64,000 bases of DNA from Curtobacterium sp. MCSS17_008 (GTDB lineage: Bacteria; Actinomycetota; Actinomycetes; Actinomycetales; Microbacteriaceae): positions 434,001 to 498,000 of the forward strand of contig NZ_QKSM01000001.1 in assembly GCF_003234185.1 (NCBI RefSeq). Reading direction: 5' to 3'. Position 1 is the stretch's first letter, and every line of letters begins with the position of its first letter. Below, piece after piece: positions 35,567-43,667 of the stretch. The position numbers and the translations under genes were made by a program. The notes under the pieces were generated by a model. It was not told the DNA's origin. It did not search any database and saw only the letters and a program-made list of their open reading frames with translations.

Positions 35567-36928
35567 CTACCCGAACAGGTCCACGGGCCGCACGAGGTCC
35601 GCGTAGATGAGCAGTGCGCTCATGCCGGCGAGCAGCACCACCACGACCATGGTCAGCGGCATCGACTTCGCGAGGTCGATCGCGCCCGGGTCCGGCTTGC
35701 CCGCGAGCTGGTGGGCGCGGCGCTTGACGGCCTCCCACAGCGCCCCCGCGATGTGCCCGCCGTCGAGCGGCAGGAGCGGCACCATGTTGAGCACGAACAG
35801 GCCGATGTTGAGCGAGGCGAGCAGTCCGAGGATCGTGTAGGCCTTGTCGACGACCGGGACACCGCTCATCGACGAGACCTCGCCGATCGCCCGACCGACG
35901 CCGACGACCGACACCGGGCTGTCCTGCGATCGCTCCTCGGCGCCGAACGCGGCGTTCCAGACGGCGACCAGGCGCTGCGGCAGGTCGATGATGAGGTGTG
36001 CGGACGCGGCGATCTGGGCCCCCGTCGCGGGCAGCACGGCCGCCGGCGACTGTCGGACCAGTGACTGGCCGATGCTCACGCCGACGACGCCGACCTGCTG
36101 CGTCTTCGTGCTGCCGTCCGCGTTCTTCGCCACCGTGCCCCGGTCGGTGACCACGTCACGGGTCGCGAGCTGCGGCGTGACCTCGAGCGTCCTCCGCTGG
36201 CCGTCGCGCTCGACGACGACCGTCACCGCCTTGCCCGCCGACCGCTTGAACACCCGGGAGACCTCGGCGATGGTCGGGTCCTGCGTCCCGTTCACCGCGA
36301 GCACGACGTCGCCGTCCCGGATGCCCGCCTCCTTCGCCGGGGACGACCCGTCGCCGGGAGCGCAGCGGGTCGACTGGCTGGTCGGCAGGACGCAGTCGAC
36401 GCTCGACGTGAACGTGGTCGTCGGGGCGCCGAAACCGCACAGCAGCACGCCGAAGAGCACGATGCCGATGACGAGGTTCATCGCCGGTCCGGCGACCATG
36501 ACGATGATGCGCTTCCACGGGGTCAGGCGGTAGAACGCCCGCGAGTCGTCGCCGCCGGCGTCAGCGATCTGCTCCGCGCTCGCCTGGCGGGCGTCCTGCA
36601 CGAAGGCGCCGTACATCCCGGTGTTGGTGATCGCGTTCGGGCGACCCGTCGCACGGGGCTTGAGCATCCCGACCATGGAGATGTAGCCGCCGAGCAGGAT
36701 CGGCCGGATGCCGTACTCGGTCTCGCCCCGCCGGAACGACCAGATCGCCTTGCCGAACCCGAGCGAGTACTGCGTCACCTTCACGTTGAAGAGCTTCGCG
36801 AAGGACAGGTGCCCGAGTTCGTGGAGTCCGATCGAGACCAGCAGGCCGATGATGAAGACGACCACGCCGAGGACGAAGAGGAGCACGGATTCGACGGTCA
36901 CCGTCAGAGGGTACGGGACCCCGCCCAT
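35567..36928 (-). CDS. Site-2 intramembrane metalloprotease (RseP/Rip1 family)
   Basis: An M50 zinc protease that cuts membrane-embedded substrates such as anti-sigma factors. The 453-residue protein has the zinc motif HELGH at residues 36-40 within the first membrane helix, a central PDZ domain (AKEAGIRDGDVVLAVNG, RVFKRSAGKAVTVVVERDGQ), and the second metal ligand in NMVPLLPLDGGH near the end. There are about four membrane helices. The ATG at 36928 is preceded by AGGAGG at a rather long distance of about 15 bases; a start a few codons later is possible. It lies after dxr, as in mycobacteria (dxr-rip1-ispG), but a palindrome intervenes. Confidence 0.95.
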   Translation of the reverse strand: MGGVPYPLTVTVESVLLFVLGVVVFIIGLLVSIGLHELGHLSFAKLFNVKVTQYSLGFGKAIWSFRRGETEYGIRPILLGGYISMVGMLKPRATGRPNAITNTGMYGAFVQDARQASAEQIADAGGDDSRAFYRLTPWKRIIVMVAGPAMNLVIGIVLFGVLLCGFGAPTTTFTSSVDCVLPTSQSTRCAPGDGSSPAKEAGIRDGDVVLAVNGTQDPTIAEVSRVFKRSAGKAVTVVVERDGQRRTLEVTPQLATRDVVTDRGTVAKNADGSTKTQQVGVVGVSIGQSLVRQSPAAVLPATGAQIAASAHLIIDLPQRLVAVWNAAFGAEERSQDSPVSVVGVGRAIGEVSSMSGVPVVDKAYTILGLLASLNIGLFVLNMVPLLPLDGGHIAGALWEAVKRRAHQLAGKPDPGAIDLAKSMPLTMVVVVLLAGMSALLIYADLVRPVDLFG

Positions 36929-36958
36929 GACGGAGCCGAGCGCCTCCTGAGAGGTGAT

Positions 36959-36988
36959 CCGTGCCTCCAGACCGGTCTGGAGGCACGG
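36959..36988. terminator. 30-base perfect palindrome between dxr and the site-2 protease gene
   Basis: CCGTGCCTCCAGACC followed by its exact reverse complement with no spacer, 58 bases after the dxr stop and 30 bases before the protease start. As RNA it folds into a hairpin of about 13 bp. It may terminate dxr, yet it is so close to the next ribosome site that a regulatory role is also possible. Confidence 0.75.
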
Positions 36989-37046
36989 GGTGGCGCAGGC
37001 GCGTTCGTCACGGGCCCGTGTTGCGGGCTCGCGACGCCTGGTCGCG

Positions 37047-38129
37047 TCAGCCGGCCAGCACGCGGTCCGCCGTGGCGCGTGCCCAGCGCTCGGCGGCCAG
37101 CACGCCCTCGAGGGACGGCTCCCCCGCGGTGTGCTCGTCGACGACCCGTCGGACGGTGTCCACGATGTCGAGGAAGCCGATGGCACCGGCGTGGAAGGCG
37201 GCGACGGCCTGCTCGTTCGCCGCGTTGAAGACCGCGGGGAAGGTGCCACCCAGGACGCCCACGTGCTTCGCGAGGTCGACCGCGCCGAACGCATCGGTGT
37301 CGAGCGGCTCGAACGTCCAGGTGCTCGCGGTCGTCCAGTCGAGCGGCACGCCCACGCCGGGGACACGGTCGGGCCAGGCCAGGCCGAGCGCGATCGGCAG
37401 GCGCATGTCGGGCGGGGACGCCTGGGCGATCGTCGAGCCGTCGACGAACTCGACCATCGAGTGCACGATCGACTGCGCGTGCACGGTCACGTCGATGCGG
37501 TCGTACGGCACGGCGAACAACAGGTGCGCCTCGATGACCTCGAGTCCCTTGTTGACGAGCGTCGCGGAGTTCGTCGTGACCACCAGGCCCATGTCCCAGG
37601 TGGGGTGGGCGAGCGCCTGTGGCGGCGTGACGTCACGGAGGTCGGCGCGGGAGCGTCCGCGGAACGGGCCACCGCTCGCGGTCAGGACGAGTCGACGGAC
37701 CTCGGCGTCGGAGCCGGAGCGCAGTGCCTGCGCGATCGCGGAGTGCTCGCTGTCGACGGGCACGATCTGCCCCGGGGCAGCGACCCGCTGCACGAGCGGG
37801 CCGCCGACGATGAGGCTCTCCTTGTTCGCCAGGGCGAGCGTGGCACCGGACTCCAGCGCGGCGAGCGTGGGGCCGAGGCCGACCGATCCGGTGATGCCGT
37901 TGAGCACCACGTCCGCCTCGACGCTCCGGACGAGCCGCTCGGCGTCCTCGGCTCCGAAGGCCGTGTCCCGGACGCCGAAGCGCGAGGCCTGCTCGGCGAC
38001 CAGCTCGTGGTTCGTGCCGGCGGTCAGTCCGACGACCTCGAAGCGGTCGGGGTTGCGCGCGACGACGTCGAGGGCCTGGGTACCGATCGAGCCGGTGCTG
38101 CCGAGGACGACGATGCGACGCGGGGCCAC
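37047..38129 (-). CDS. dxr: 1-deoxy-D-xylulose 5-phosphate reductoisomerase
   Basis: Second enzyme of the MEP pathway, NADPH-dependent. The 360-residue protein has the dinucleotide motif [13 protein letters not shown] at the start, [23 protein letters not shown] with metal ligands, and TASGGPFRG. The GTG at 38129 ([13 protein letters not shown]) lies 4 bases after the stop of the FKBP gene, suggesting cotranscription. The longer frame upstream overlaps the FKBP coding region and is rejected. The length is somewhat short of the 380-400 typical of the family but all motifs are present. Confidence 0.97.
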   Translation of the reverse strand: MAPRRIVVLGSTGSIGTQALDVVARNPDRFEVVGLTAGTNHELVAEQASRFGVRDTAFGAEDAERLVRSVEADVVLNGITGSVGLGPTLAALESGATLALANKESLIVGGPLVQRVAAPGQIVPVDSEHSAIAQALRSGSDAEVRRLVLTASGGPFRGRSRADLRDVTPPQALAHPTWDMGLVVTTNSATLVNKGLEVIEAHLLFAVPYDRIDVTVHAQSIVHSMVEFVDGSTIAQASPPDMRLPIALGLAWPDRVPGVGVPLDWTTASTWTFEPLDTDAFGAVDLAKHVGVLGGTFPAVFNAANEQAVAAFHAGAIGFLDIVDTVRRVVDEHTAGEPSLEGVLAAERWARATADRVLAG

Positions 38130-38133
38130 GGTC

Positions 38134-39105
38134 TCAGCCCTTGGCGAGGATGTCGACGACGAAGACGAGTGATGCGTCCTTCGGGATGCCCGAGCCCTCC
38201 GGGGGGTTGGCACCGTAGGCGTCCTCCGGCGTGGTCACGATGAGCACCTGCGAGCCGACCTTCTGCCCGACGAGTCCCGTGACGAAGCCCTTGATGAGCG
38301 ACCCCTCCGAGATGGTGAACGTCGTCGGGGCACCCTTCGACCAGGACGAGTCGAACTCCTTGCCGCCGTCGAGCTGGACGCCCTTGTACTGCACCAGGGC
38401 GGTGTCGCCGTTCGCGATCGCCTCGCCGTCGCCCTGCTTGAGGACCTCGACCTCCGTCTTCGACGGGGCCTCGGCGCCGGACGGGATGGTGATCTCCGGC
38501 TCGCCGTCGGCCTTGTCCTCGACGGTCGGCAGTGCGGGGTCCTGCTCCTGCGGGGTACCGGTCGCCTTGGTCGGCGTCTGGGCGATCACGTCGGCGACGA
38601 CGACGATCTCACCGCCGGTGTTGAAACCGAGCGCCGCGGAATCGCCGACGGCGGCGACGCGGTCGCCGACCTTGGTGCACGCGAGGAGCGCACCGAAGCC
38701 GGTACCGCCCACCGACAGCACCTGCGGGTTGCCCTGGTCGAAGCCGACCGCGCCGAGCTTCGACGCGTCCGACGCCTTGTACACGGCGTAGGAGACCTGC
38801 GCGAACTCGCCGTCCTCCAGGGCCTTGCCCGACCCCTCGACGACGGTGGTCGCCTGCGGCGTCTCCGCGCTGATGCCCTTGTCGAACGACACCTTCGGTG
38901 CCTGGTCGCCACCGACGGTGCCGCTGACCGTGACCGCCTCCGAAGCGGATCCGGGCTCTGGGCACGACGAGATCGGGGTCGCCGAGGCGCTGGACGACGC
39001 GCTGGGCGATGCCGAGGCGTCACCCGAGCCGTTCCCGGAGCAGGCGGCGAGTCCGAGCACGACGGCGGGGACGATGGCGATCGGGAGCAGGCGGAGACGC
39101 TTCAC
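38134..39105 (-). CDS. FKBP-type peptidyl-prolyl isomerase lipoprotein
   Basis: A 323-residue exported protein. The signal peptide [20 protein letters not shown] ends in the lipobox LAAC with Cys at residue 22, followed by a Ser/Ala-rich linker. Two FKBP-like domains follow: the first (about 70-170) is divergent and the second (about 210-323) has [41 protein letters not shown] and [14 protein letters not shown]. It should fold or stabilise proteins outside the membrane. The GTG at 39105 lies 6 bases after the OsmC-family stop. It is followed closely by dxr. Confidence 0.92.
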   Translation of the reverse strand: MKRLRLLPIAIVPAVVLGLAACSGNGSGDASASPSASSSASATPISSCPEPGSASEAVTVSGTVGGDQAPKVSFDKGISAETPQATTVVEGSGKALEDGEFAQVSYAVYKASDASKLGAVGFDQGNPQVLSVGGTGFGALLACTKVGDRVAAVGDSAALGFNTGGEIVVVADVIAQTPTKATGTPQEQDPALPTVEDKADGEPEITIPSGAEAPSKTEVEVLKQGDGEAIANGDTALVQYKGVQLDGGKEFDSSWSKGAPTTFTISEGSLIKGFVTGLVGQKVGSQVLIVTTPEDAYGANPPEGSGIPKDASLVFVVDILAKG

Positions 39106-39111
39106 GGGGAC

Positions 39112-39588
39112 CTATCCTGCCGCACGGACCTTGGTGACCGGCGTGTGGTGGACGGGGAACGCCACCGAACGCGCGATGAAGCACAACCGGTTCGCCTCGG
39201 CGTGCGCGGCCTCGGCGTCCTCGACCCGGTCGGCCTCGACGACCGTGACGACCGGGCGCAGGGTCACACCGGTGACTTCGCCGGTGCCGTCCCGGTGGAC
39301 GTCGAGGGACGCCGTGGCGGTGTCCTCGTAGCCGACCACCGTGAAGCCCTGCTGCACGGCGACGTACAGGTAGCTCATCATGTGGCACTGCGCGAGCGCG
39401 GCGAGGACCAGCTCCTCCGGGTTCCACCGGTCGCGGTCGCCGCGGAACGCCGGGTCGGCCGAGCCGGCGATGTCGGGCTTGCCCGCAGCGAGCACGTCGT
39501 GGTCGCGCCCGTAGTCGCGGTACCCGCTCGTTCCGGTGCCGCGGTCGCCGGTCCAGCGGATGGAGACCTCGAACGTGTGGTCGGTCAC
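39112..39588 (-). CDS. OsmC/Ohr family protein
   Basis: A 158-residue protein of the OsmC superfamily, thiol-dependent peroxide reductases. The two conserved cysteines lie in LAALAQCHMMSYLYVA (about residue 67) and ANRLCFIARSV (about residue 135). The N-terminus VTDHTFEVSIRWTGDRGTGTSGYRDYGRDH fits OsmC/YhfA-like members rather than Ohr; the exact substrate is open. The GTG at 39588 is preceded by AAGGAGCGCACC. It is divergent from L-asparaginase, and its promoter region is occupied by the tandem repeat at 39609-39738. Confidence 0.9.
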   Translation of the reverse strand: MTDHTFEVSIRWTGDRGTGTSGYRDYGRDHDVLAAGKPDIAGSADPAFRGDRDRWNPEELVLAALAQCHMMSYLYVAVQQGFTVVGYEDTATASLDVHRDGTGEVTGVTLRPVVTVVEADRVEDAEAAHAEANRLCFIARSVAFPVHHTPVTKVRAAG

Positions 39589-39608
39589 GGTGCGCTCCTT
39601 CGTGCGGT

Positions 39609-39738
39609 GGTGGTCCCGCGCTGCGGGGTGGTTCGTGCGCTGCGGGGTGGTTCGTGCGCTGCGGGGTGGTCCGTGCGCTGCGGGTGGTCCGTGCGCTGCG
39701 GGTGGTCCGTGCGCTGCGGGGTGGTCCGTGCGCTGCGG
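39609..39738. repeat. Tandem repeat, seven units of 18-19 bp, in a divergent promoter region
   Basis: Seven head-to-tail copies of GGTGGTCCGTGCGCTGCGG. Units 5 and 6 are 18 bp (one G missing), the first is degenerate, and units 2-3 carry T for C at one position. It lies between the osmC-type gene (start 39588, minus) and L-asparaginase (start 39781, plus). The length differences suggest slippage. Confidence 0.95.
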
Positions 39739-39768
39739 CACGCGTGCCGTGGTCGTGTCGCCGCTCGC

Positions 39769-39774
39769 TACGAT
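39769..39774 (+). promoter_or_regulatory. Leaderless -10 box of the L-asparaginase gene
   Basis: TACGAT, 6 bases (GACGAC), then ATG at 39781. The -35 position falls about 10 bases past the end of the tandem repeat. Confidence 0.6.
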
Positions 39775-39780
39775 GACGAC

Positions 39781-40773
39781 ATGACGGTGAGCCCCGACGT
39801 CCGAACCGACCGCCATCCTCTCACCGCCGCCGGCTCCGTCGAGCTCGCGGTGCTCGACCGCAACGGGTTCGACGAGAGCCGACACGTCGGTGCCGGTGTC
39901 GTGGTCACGGCCGACGGGAACGTGCTCGATGCCGCGGGTGACGTCGGCGCGAGCATCTACCCCCGGTCGACGATGAAACCGTTCCAGGCGCTCGCGATCC
40001 GCCGCGCCGGTGCGTCCTTCAGCGACGAGGAACTCGTGCTCACCACCGCGAGCCACGCGGGCACCGCTGCGCACCAGGCGCTCGCGCTGCACATGCTCGA
40101 GTCCTTCGACCACGAGGAGGCCGACCTCGGCTGCCCGCCCGACCTGCCCTTCGACCGGGCCACCGCCCGCACGATGGCGGGCCCGCGGCGTCTGGCGATG
40201 AACTGCTCGGGCAAGCACGCGGGCATGCTCGCCGCGTGCCGCGTGAACGGCTGGGACGAGGCGAGCTACCTCGACATCACCCACCCGCTCCAGCAGCGCG
40301 TCCGCGAGACCGTCGAGGAGTTCACGGGCGAGGTCCTCGACGTCGTCGGGACCGACGGCTGCGGCGCCCCGGTCTTCCCGCTCACCCTGAGCGGACTCGC
40401 ACGTGGCTTCGCGGGCGTCGTCGCCCGCTCGGACCAGGACACCGCGGCGCTCGTCGACGCCGTGCTCGATCACCCGTGGGCGATCGACGGCATCGGACGA
40501 GCGAACACCGTGACGATCGAGCGCCTGCGGGTGCTCGCGAAGTTCGGCGCAGAAGGGGTCATGGTCATGGGCCTTCCGGGCGGGGCCGCCGTCGCGGTGA
40601 AGACCCTCGACGGATCGCAGCGCGCGGGCACGCTCGCGGCGCTCACGCTGCTCGAGCGGAACGGCCTGGTCGACGCCGCGGGCGTCGCCGACGTCATGAC
40701 GGCGACCGGCGAGCAGGTGCTCGGCGGCGGCGTGCCCGTCGGTTCCATGCGGGCGGGGGCCGGCCTGCGCTGA
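39781..40773 (+). CDS. L-asparaginase of the Rhizobium etli type
   Basis: A 330-residue enzyme of the family typified by R. etli asparaginase (PF06089), unrelated to E. coli AnsA/AnsB. Conserved stretches are IYPRSTMKPFQALAIRRAG with the S-x-x-K pair, LTTASHAGTAAHQ, RLAMNCSGKHAGML (Cys and Lys of the metal site) and GTDGCGAPVFPL. It hydrolyses asparagine to aspartate and ammonia in the cytosol. The frame is open far upstream (from 39145), but the ATG at 39781 agrees with the family start and the -10 box 6 bases upstream. Short tandem repeats flank the gene on both sides. Confidence 0.93.
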   Translation: MTVSPDVRTDRHPLTAAGSVELAVLDRNGFDESRHVGAGVVVTADGNVLDAAGDVGASIYPRSTMKPFQALAIRRAGASFSDEELVLTTASHAGTAAHQALALHMLESFDHEEADLGCPPDLPFDRATARTMAGPRRLAMNCSGKHAGMLAACRVNGWDEASYLDITHPLQQRVRETVEEFTGEVLDVVGTDGCGAPVFPLTLSGLARGFAGVVARSDQDTAALVDAVLDHPWAIDGIGRANTVTIERLRVLAKFGAEGVMVMGLPGGAAVAVKTLDGSQRAGTLAALTLLERNGLVDAAGVADVMTATGEQVLGGGVPVGSMRAGAGLR

Positions 40774-40790
40774 ACGGCGGTCCTCGCGAC

Positions 40791-40813
40791 GACCGGACAC
40801 CCGGCGTCCGGTC
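40791..40813 (+). terminator. Hairpin after the L-asparaginase gene
   Basis: GACCGGAC and GTCCGGTC form an 8-bp perfect stem with a 7-base loop, 17 bases after the stop codon. The 3' arm is part of the first unit of the 15-bp repeat, so later units offer alternative 3' arms. Confidence 0.6.
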
Positions 40814-40880
40814 GTGCGACCTCCGGTCGTGCGACGTCCGGTCGTGCGACGTCCGGTCCCGCGACGTCCGGTCACCCGGA
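40806..40880. repeat. Tandem repeat, five units of 15 bp, between convergent genes
   Basis: Five copies of GTCCGGTCGTGCGAC (first three nearly identical, the fourth with CCC for CGT-type changes, the last diverged). The array runs from the asparaginase 3' region into the stop codon of the minus-strand gene at 40872. It is distinct in sequence and period from the repeat at 39609-39738. Confidence 0.93.
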
Positions 40881-41666
40881 GAGGACGGGCAGGACGGGCT
40901 CGATCGCGGTCGGCGCGGCACCGGGAACGTCCTGCACCCGGCAGCCGTGCCGGGAGACCTCGACGAGGAGGTCCCACCTCCGCGGCAGCAGGTGGAGGCC
41001 CGGCACGAGGACGACCGTCGTGCGCGGCTCCCCCTCGGGTCCGAGGCGCACGGCCACCGCCGTGCCGCTCGGCAGCCCGGGCACACCCGCACCGGCCGAC
41101 ACGTCCGGGCCGGGTCGGGGACCGGTCGCCGTACGGACCCTGTCGGGGGCTGCGGCACCGTCGAGGGTGCTGTGGAGGGCGAGGTCAGCGAGCTGCTCGG
41201 ACACCGCTGCGAACACCGCCTCGGCCAGTGCGCCGACGCCGACGACCACCACGTGGCAGGTGCCGCCCGCACCGACGGCGATCCGCACCGGACGGCCGTC
41301 CGACGACCGTCCGAGCACGACCGCGCGAGGTTCGCGTGCTTCCTCGCGAGGAGTGAGCGGGTCAGCACCGACGGGGTCGACCAGGAGCGGTCCGCTCGGC
41401 TCCGCCACCGGTGCCGTCCGGACGACCAGGACGTCGAGCGCCCCGCAGCACCCGGCCGCCAGGAGCAGGACCGAGCGCTGCGCTCCCGGCAGCTCGGCGA
41501 CCACGCCGAGGGCCGCGAGCAGGACCGCAGCCCCGACGAGGCAGCAGCGAGCGGCGAACGGGGACACGCGCCGAGCGAAGCAGCCTCGCACCCCACGTGG
41601 CGGGAGCGCGTGGCTGTCTGGGGACGGGTCAGCTCTGGACGGCTCTTGTGCAGGAACGTGCGGCAC
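40872..41666 (-). CDS. Hypothetical membrane protein at the end of the kinase/FN3/FHA cluster
   Basis: A 264-residue open frame with two adjacent hydrophobic helices (CCLVGAAVLLAALGVVAEL and VLLLAAGCCGALDVLVV, about residues 40-82) and a soluble C-terminal part with alternating hydrophobic strands (VVVVGVGALAEAVFAAVSE, TTVVLVPGLHLLPRRWDLLVEVS). No known domain is recognised. It lies 30 bases after the zinc-ribbon/FHA gene in the same direction. The start at 41666 is uncertain and a later start would not remove the helices. It could be a real cluster member or a chance frame in GC-rich DNA; codon pattern and membrane segments favour the former. Confidence 0.55.
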   Translation of the reverse strand: MPHVPAQEPSRADPSPDSHALPPRGVRGCFARRVSPFAARCCLVGAAVLLAALGVVAELPGAQRSVLLLAAGCCGALDVLVVRTAPVAEPSGPLLVDPVGADPLTPREEAREPRAVVLGRSSDGRPVRIAVGAGGTCHVVVVGVGALAEAVFAAVSEQLADLALHSTLDGAAAPDRVRTATGPRPGPDVSAGAGVPGLPSGTAVAVRLGPEGEPRTTVVLVPGLHLLPRRWDLLVEVSRHGCRVQDVPGAAPTAIEPVLPVLSG

Positions 41667-41696
41667 GCCAGGGCGGCCCCGAGCCCGGACGGGACG

Positions 41697-43667
41697 TCAC
41701 TGCACCAGGAAGAACTGCTCCCCGATGTCCACGCGCGCTCCACGTTCGACGCGGTAACGACGTCCGGGTTCACACCGGCGGATGCTGCCGTCGATGTGGC
41801 GGATCACCGTGCCGTTGCCGGAGAAGCGATCGGACACCCACAGGTCGTCACCGTCACGACCGAGCTCGAGGTGTGTCTTCGACACCGACTTGCCCGGGTC
41901 GTGCACCGTCAGCAGGTCCTCGAACCGCTCGCCCGGCTGCGGGCGCGGCAGACGTCCGAGCAGTCCGGTGCCCCGGACGGCGGCACGCTCACCCGTGCTG
42001 AAGTGCAGCACGAACGGAGCGTTCGTCGTGTTCGCGGCGACGATGCGCGTCTCCTCGACGTCCTCCTCGTCGTCGAACCCTGTCTCGCCGCTCGACGGGA
42101 CCTGCGCCCGTCCGACTGCCGGGAGCACCGGACCGGTCGACCCCGGCAGGGGCGGGAGCGGTGCCGCGGTGGGCACGGACGGAGCGCCGTCCGCACCGGC
42201 GAGGGGCGCGGAGGACGGGACGGTCGGCGACACCGGAGCGGACGGGACCGCCGTGTCGGGGTCACCGATGGTCGCGACGTGGGCCCGTCGGCCCGGTGGA
42301 CGGGTGCGCAGGGTGGGCGTGCGCGGGGTGGTGTCGAGGCTCTCGTGAGCGTCGCGAGCGGCGGTCCGGACCGGGTCCTCGCCCGGTGCGACCGGGTCGA
42401 CCTGCCCGGCCCGGACGTCGTCGCCCGTGGCGGGCGAGGAACCCTGCACCGGTGCACCGGCGACCGGGGCCACTCCGCCGCCTGCGTCTGGCTGCTCCGC
42501 TTCGCCGCCCAGGTCGTCGCTCGGCAACTCGTCGCTCGGCAGCTCGTCGCTCGGCGCCTCGTCGGGCTCCTCGTCGCTCGGCAGCTCGCCGCTCGGCGCC
42601 TCGTCGGGCGCCTCTTCGTCGGCGGCCCAGTCGGGCCGGGCCATCGGCAGCGGCACCACCGGCCCGGTGAACGCGGCGGTCACCGTCGGGCGGACGGCCC
42701 CGCACTCGGCGCAGAAGATGTCGTCGGGTTCGAGCGTGTGCCCGCACACCGGGCAGGTCGCGGGACCGCTGCCCGGTGCGATGAGCGGGGTCGGTGCCGG
42801 ACGGCGGTCGACGAGCGGCTCGACCGCCGCCGTGTCCCCGGGCCGCGGCCGCTGGTCCGCGTTCGTGTCGACGTCCTGTGGTTCCTCGCCCACGGGCGGT
42901 TCCGCCTCGGTGGCACCGCGTCCGACCCACCAGGACGGTCGCGAGGGCGGGACGGGTGCCTGCGGCGCGGGCCGGTTCCATGCCGGCACGCCCCACCGGT
43001 CGGCGGGCGGTGCGGTCTCCGGGTCTGCCGGTCGTGCACCGACGTCCTCCGCCGGTCGCTCCGGTCCGCTCGGGGAGGAGTCGGCACGGGGCGTGACGGG
43101 TTGCACCGGACCGGTGTGCGAGGGCCGGTCCGGCGGCGGTGTGGTCTGCTGCGTGTCCGTCACCGTCACCGGGTCGTCCGGTGACGCCGGGTAGGCGTCG
43201 GGGTCGAGCGGCGGCTCCGGGTCGGCGAACCCGGCACCGGTCGGCGTCGGATCTCCTGCGCGTCCGCCCGTCACGGGTCCGGCTTCGGCCCGGTCCGTGG
43301 TGCGGTGGGGTGCGGCGTTGACGTGCGCCGGCGCCTGCACCGGAGCCGGCGGCTGCTCGGCGGACTGACGATCGGCGGACTGACGCCCGTCCTGTGCGGG
43401 GCCGGCGTGCCCTCGCTGCCGGTCCTCGCCGGTGAGCCAGGCACGGGTGGCGGGGTCGAGCGTCGCCTCGGGCAGCCAGGCCTCGGACGCGGGGTCGGGG
43501 TGTCGGCCCTGCCGGTCCGGCTGACGCAGTGGCGGCGGCGGTGTGTCGTCGACGGGCGCCGCCGGAGCGGGCCGGCGGTTCGCCGAGACGTTCACCGACC
43601 GCCCGCACTCACCGCAGAAGATCGCCCCGTCGGGCAGCATCGATCCGCAGTGTTCGCATGTGATCAC
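41697..43667 (-). CDS. Zinc-ribbon and FHA domain protein with long disordered linker
   Basis: A 656-residue cytosolic protein. A zinc ribbon opens it (CEHCGSMLPDGAIFCGECG), followed by about 260 Pro/Asp/Ala-rich residues, a second zinc ribbon (CPVCGHTLEPDDIFCAECG), an acidic low-complexity part with repeated ELPSDE/DEAPSDELPS units, and a C-terminal FHA domain with GRLPRPQPG, VSKTHLEL and SGNGTVI. FHA domains bind phosphothreonine. An acidic DDEEDVEETRIV just before the FHA domain resembles the kinase-target threonine of GarA/OdhI-type proteins. The start overlaps the transglutaminase-fold gene by 4 bases (GTGA). It probably reads out phosphorylation in this cluster. Confidence 0.9.
   Translation of the reverse strand: MITCEHCGSMLPDGAIFCGECGRSVNVSANRRPAPAAPVDDTPPPPLRQPDRQGRHPDPASEAWLPEATLDPATRAWLTGEDRQRGHAGPAQDGRQSADRQSAEQPPAPVQAPAHVNAAPHRTTDRAEAGPVTGGRAGDPTPTGAGFADPEPPLDPDAYPASPDDPVTVTDTQQTTPPPDRPSHTGPVQPVTPRADSSPSGPERPAEDVGARPADPETAPPADRWGVPAWNRPAPQAPVPPSRPSWWVGRGATEAEPPVGEEPQDVDTNADQRPRPGDTAAVEPLVDRRPAPTPLIAPGSGPATCPVCGHTLEPDDIFCAECGAVRPTVTAAFTGPVVPLPMARPDWAADEEAPDEAPSGELPSDEEPDEAPSDELPSDELPSDDLGGEAEQPDAGGGVAPVAGAPVQGSSPATGDDVRAGQVDPVAPGEDPVRTAARDAHESLDTTPRTPTLRTRPPGRRAHVATIGDPDTAVPSAPVSPTVPSSAPLAGADGAPSVPTAAPLPPLPGSTGPVLPAVGRAQVPSSGETGFDDEEDVEETRIVAANTTNAPFVLHFSTGERAAVRGTGLLGRLPRPQPGERFEDLLTVHDPGKSVSKTHLELGRDGDDLWVSDRFSGNGTVIRHIDGSIRRCEPGRRYRVERGARVDIGEQFFLVQ

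Noticed and set aside
37047-37366. Extension of the site-2 protease gene upstream to 37366
   Set aside because: The added sequence overlaps dxr and crosses the palindrome; HELGH-family proteins start just before the first helix, matching the ATG at 36928.
39609-39738. CRISPR-like array
   Set aside because: Units of 18-19 bp are directly adjacent with no spacers, and no cas genes are nearby; it is a simple tandem repeat.
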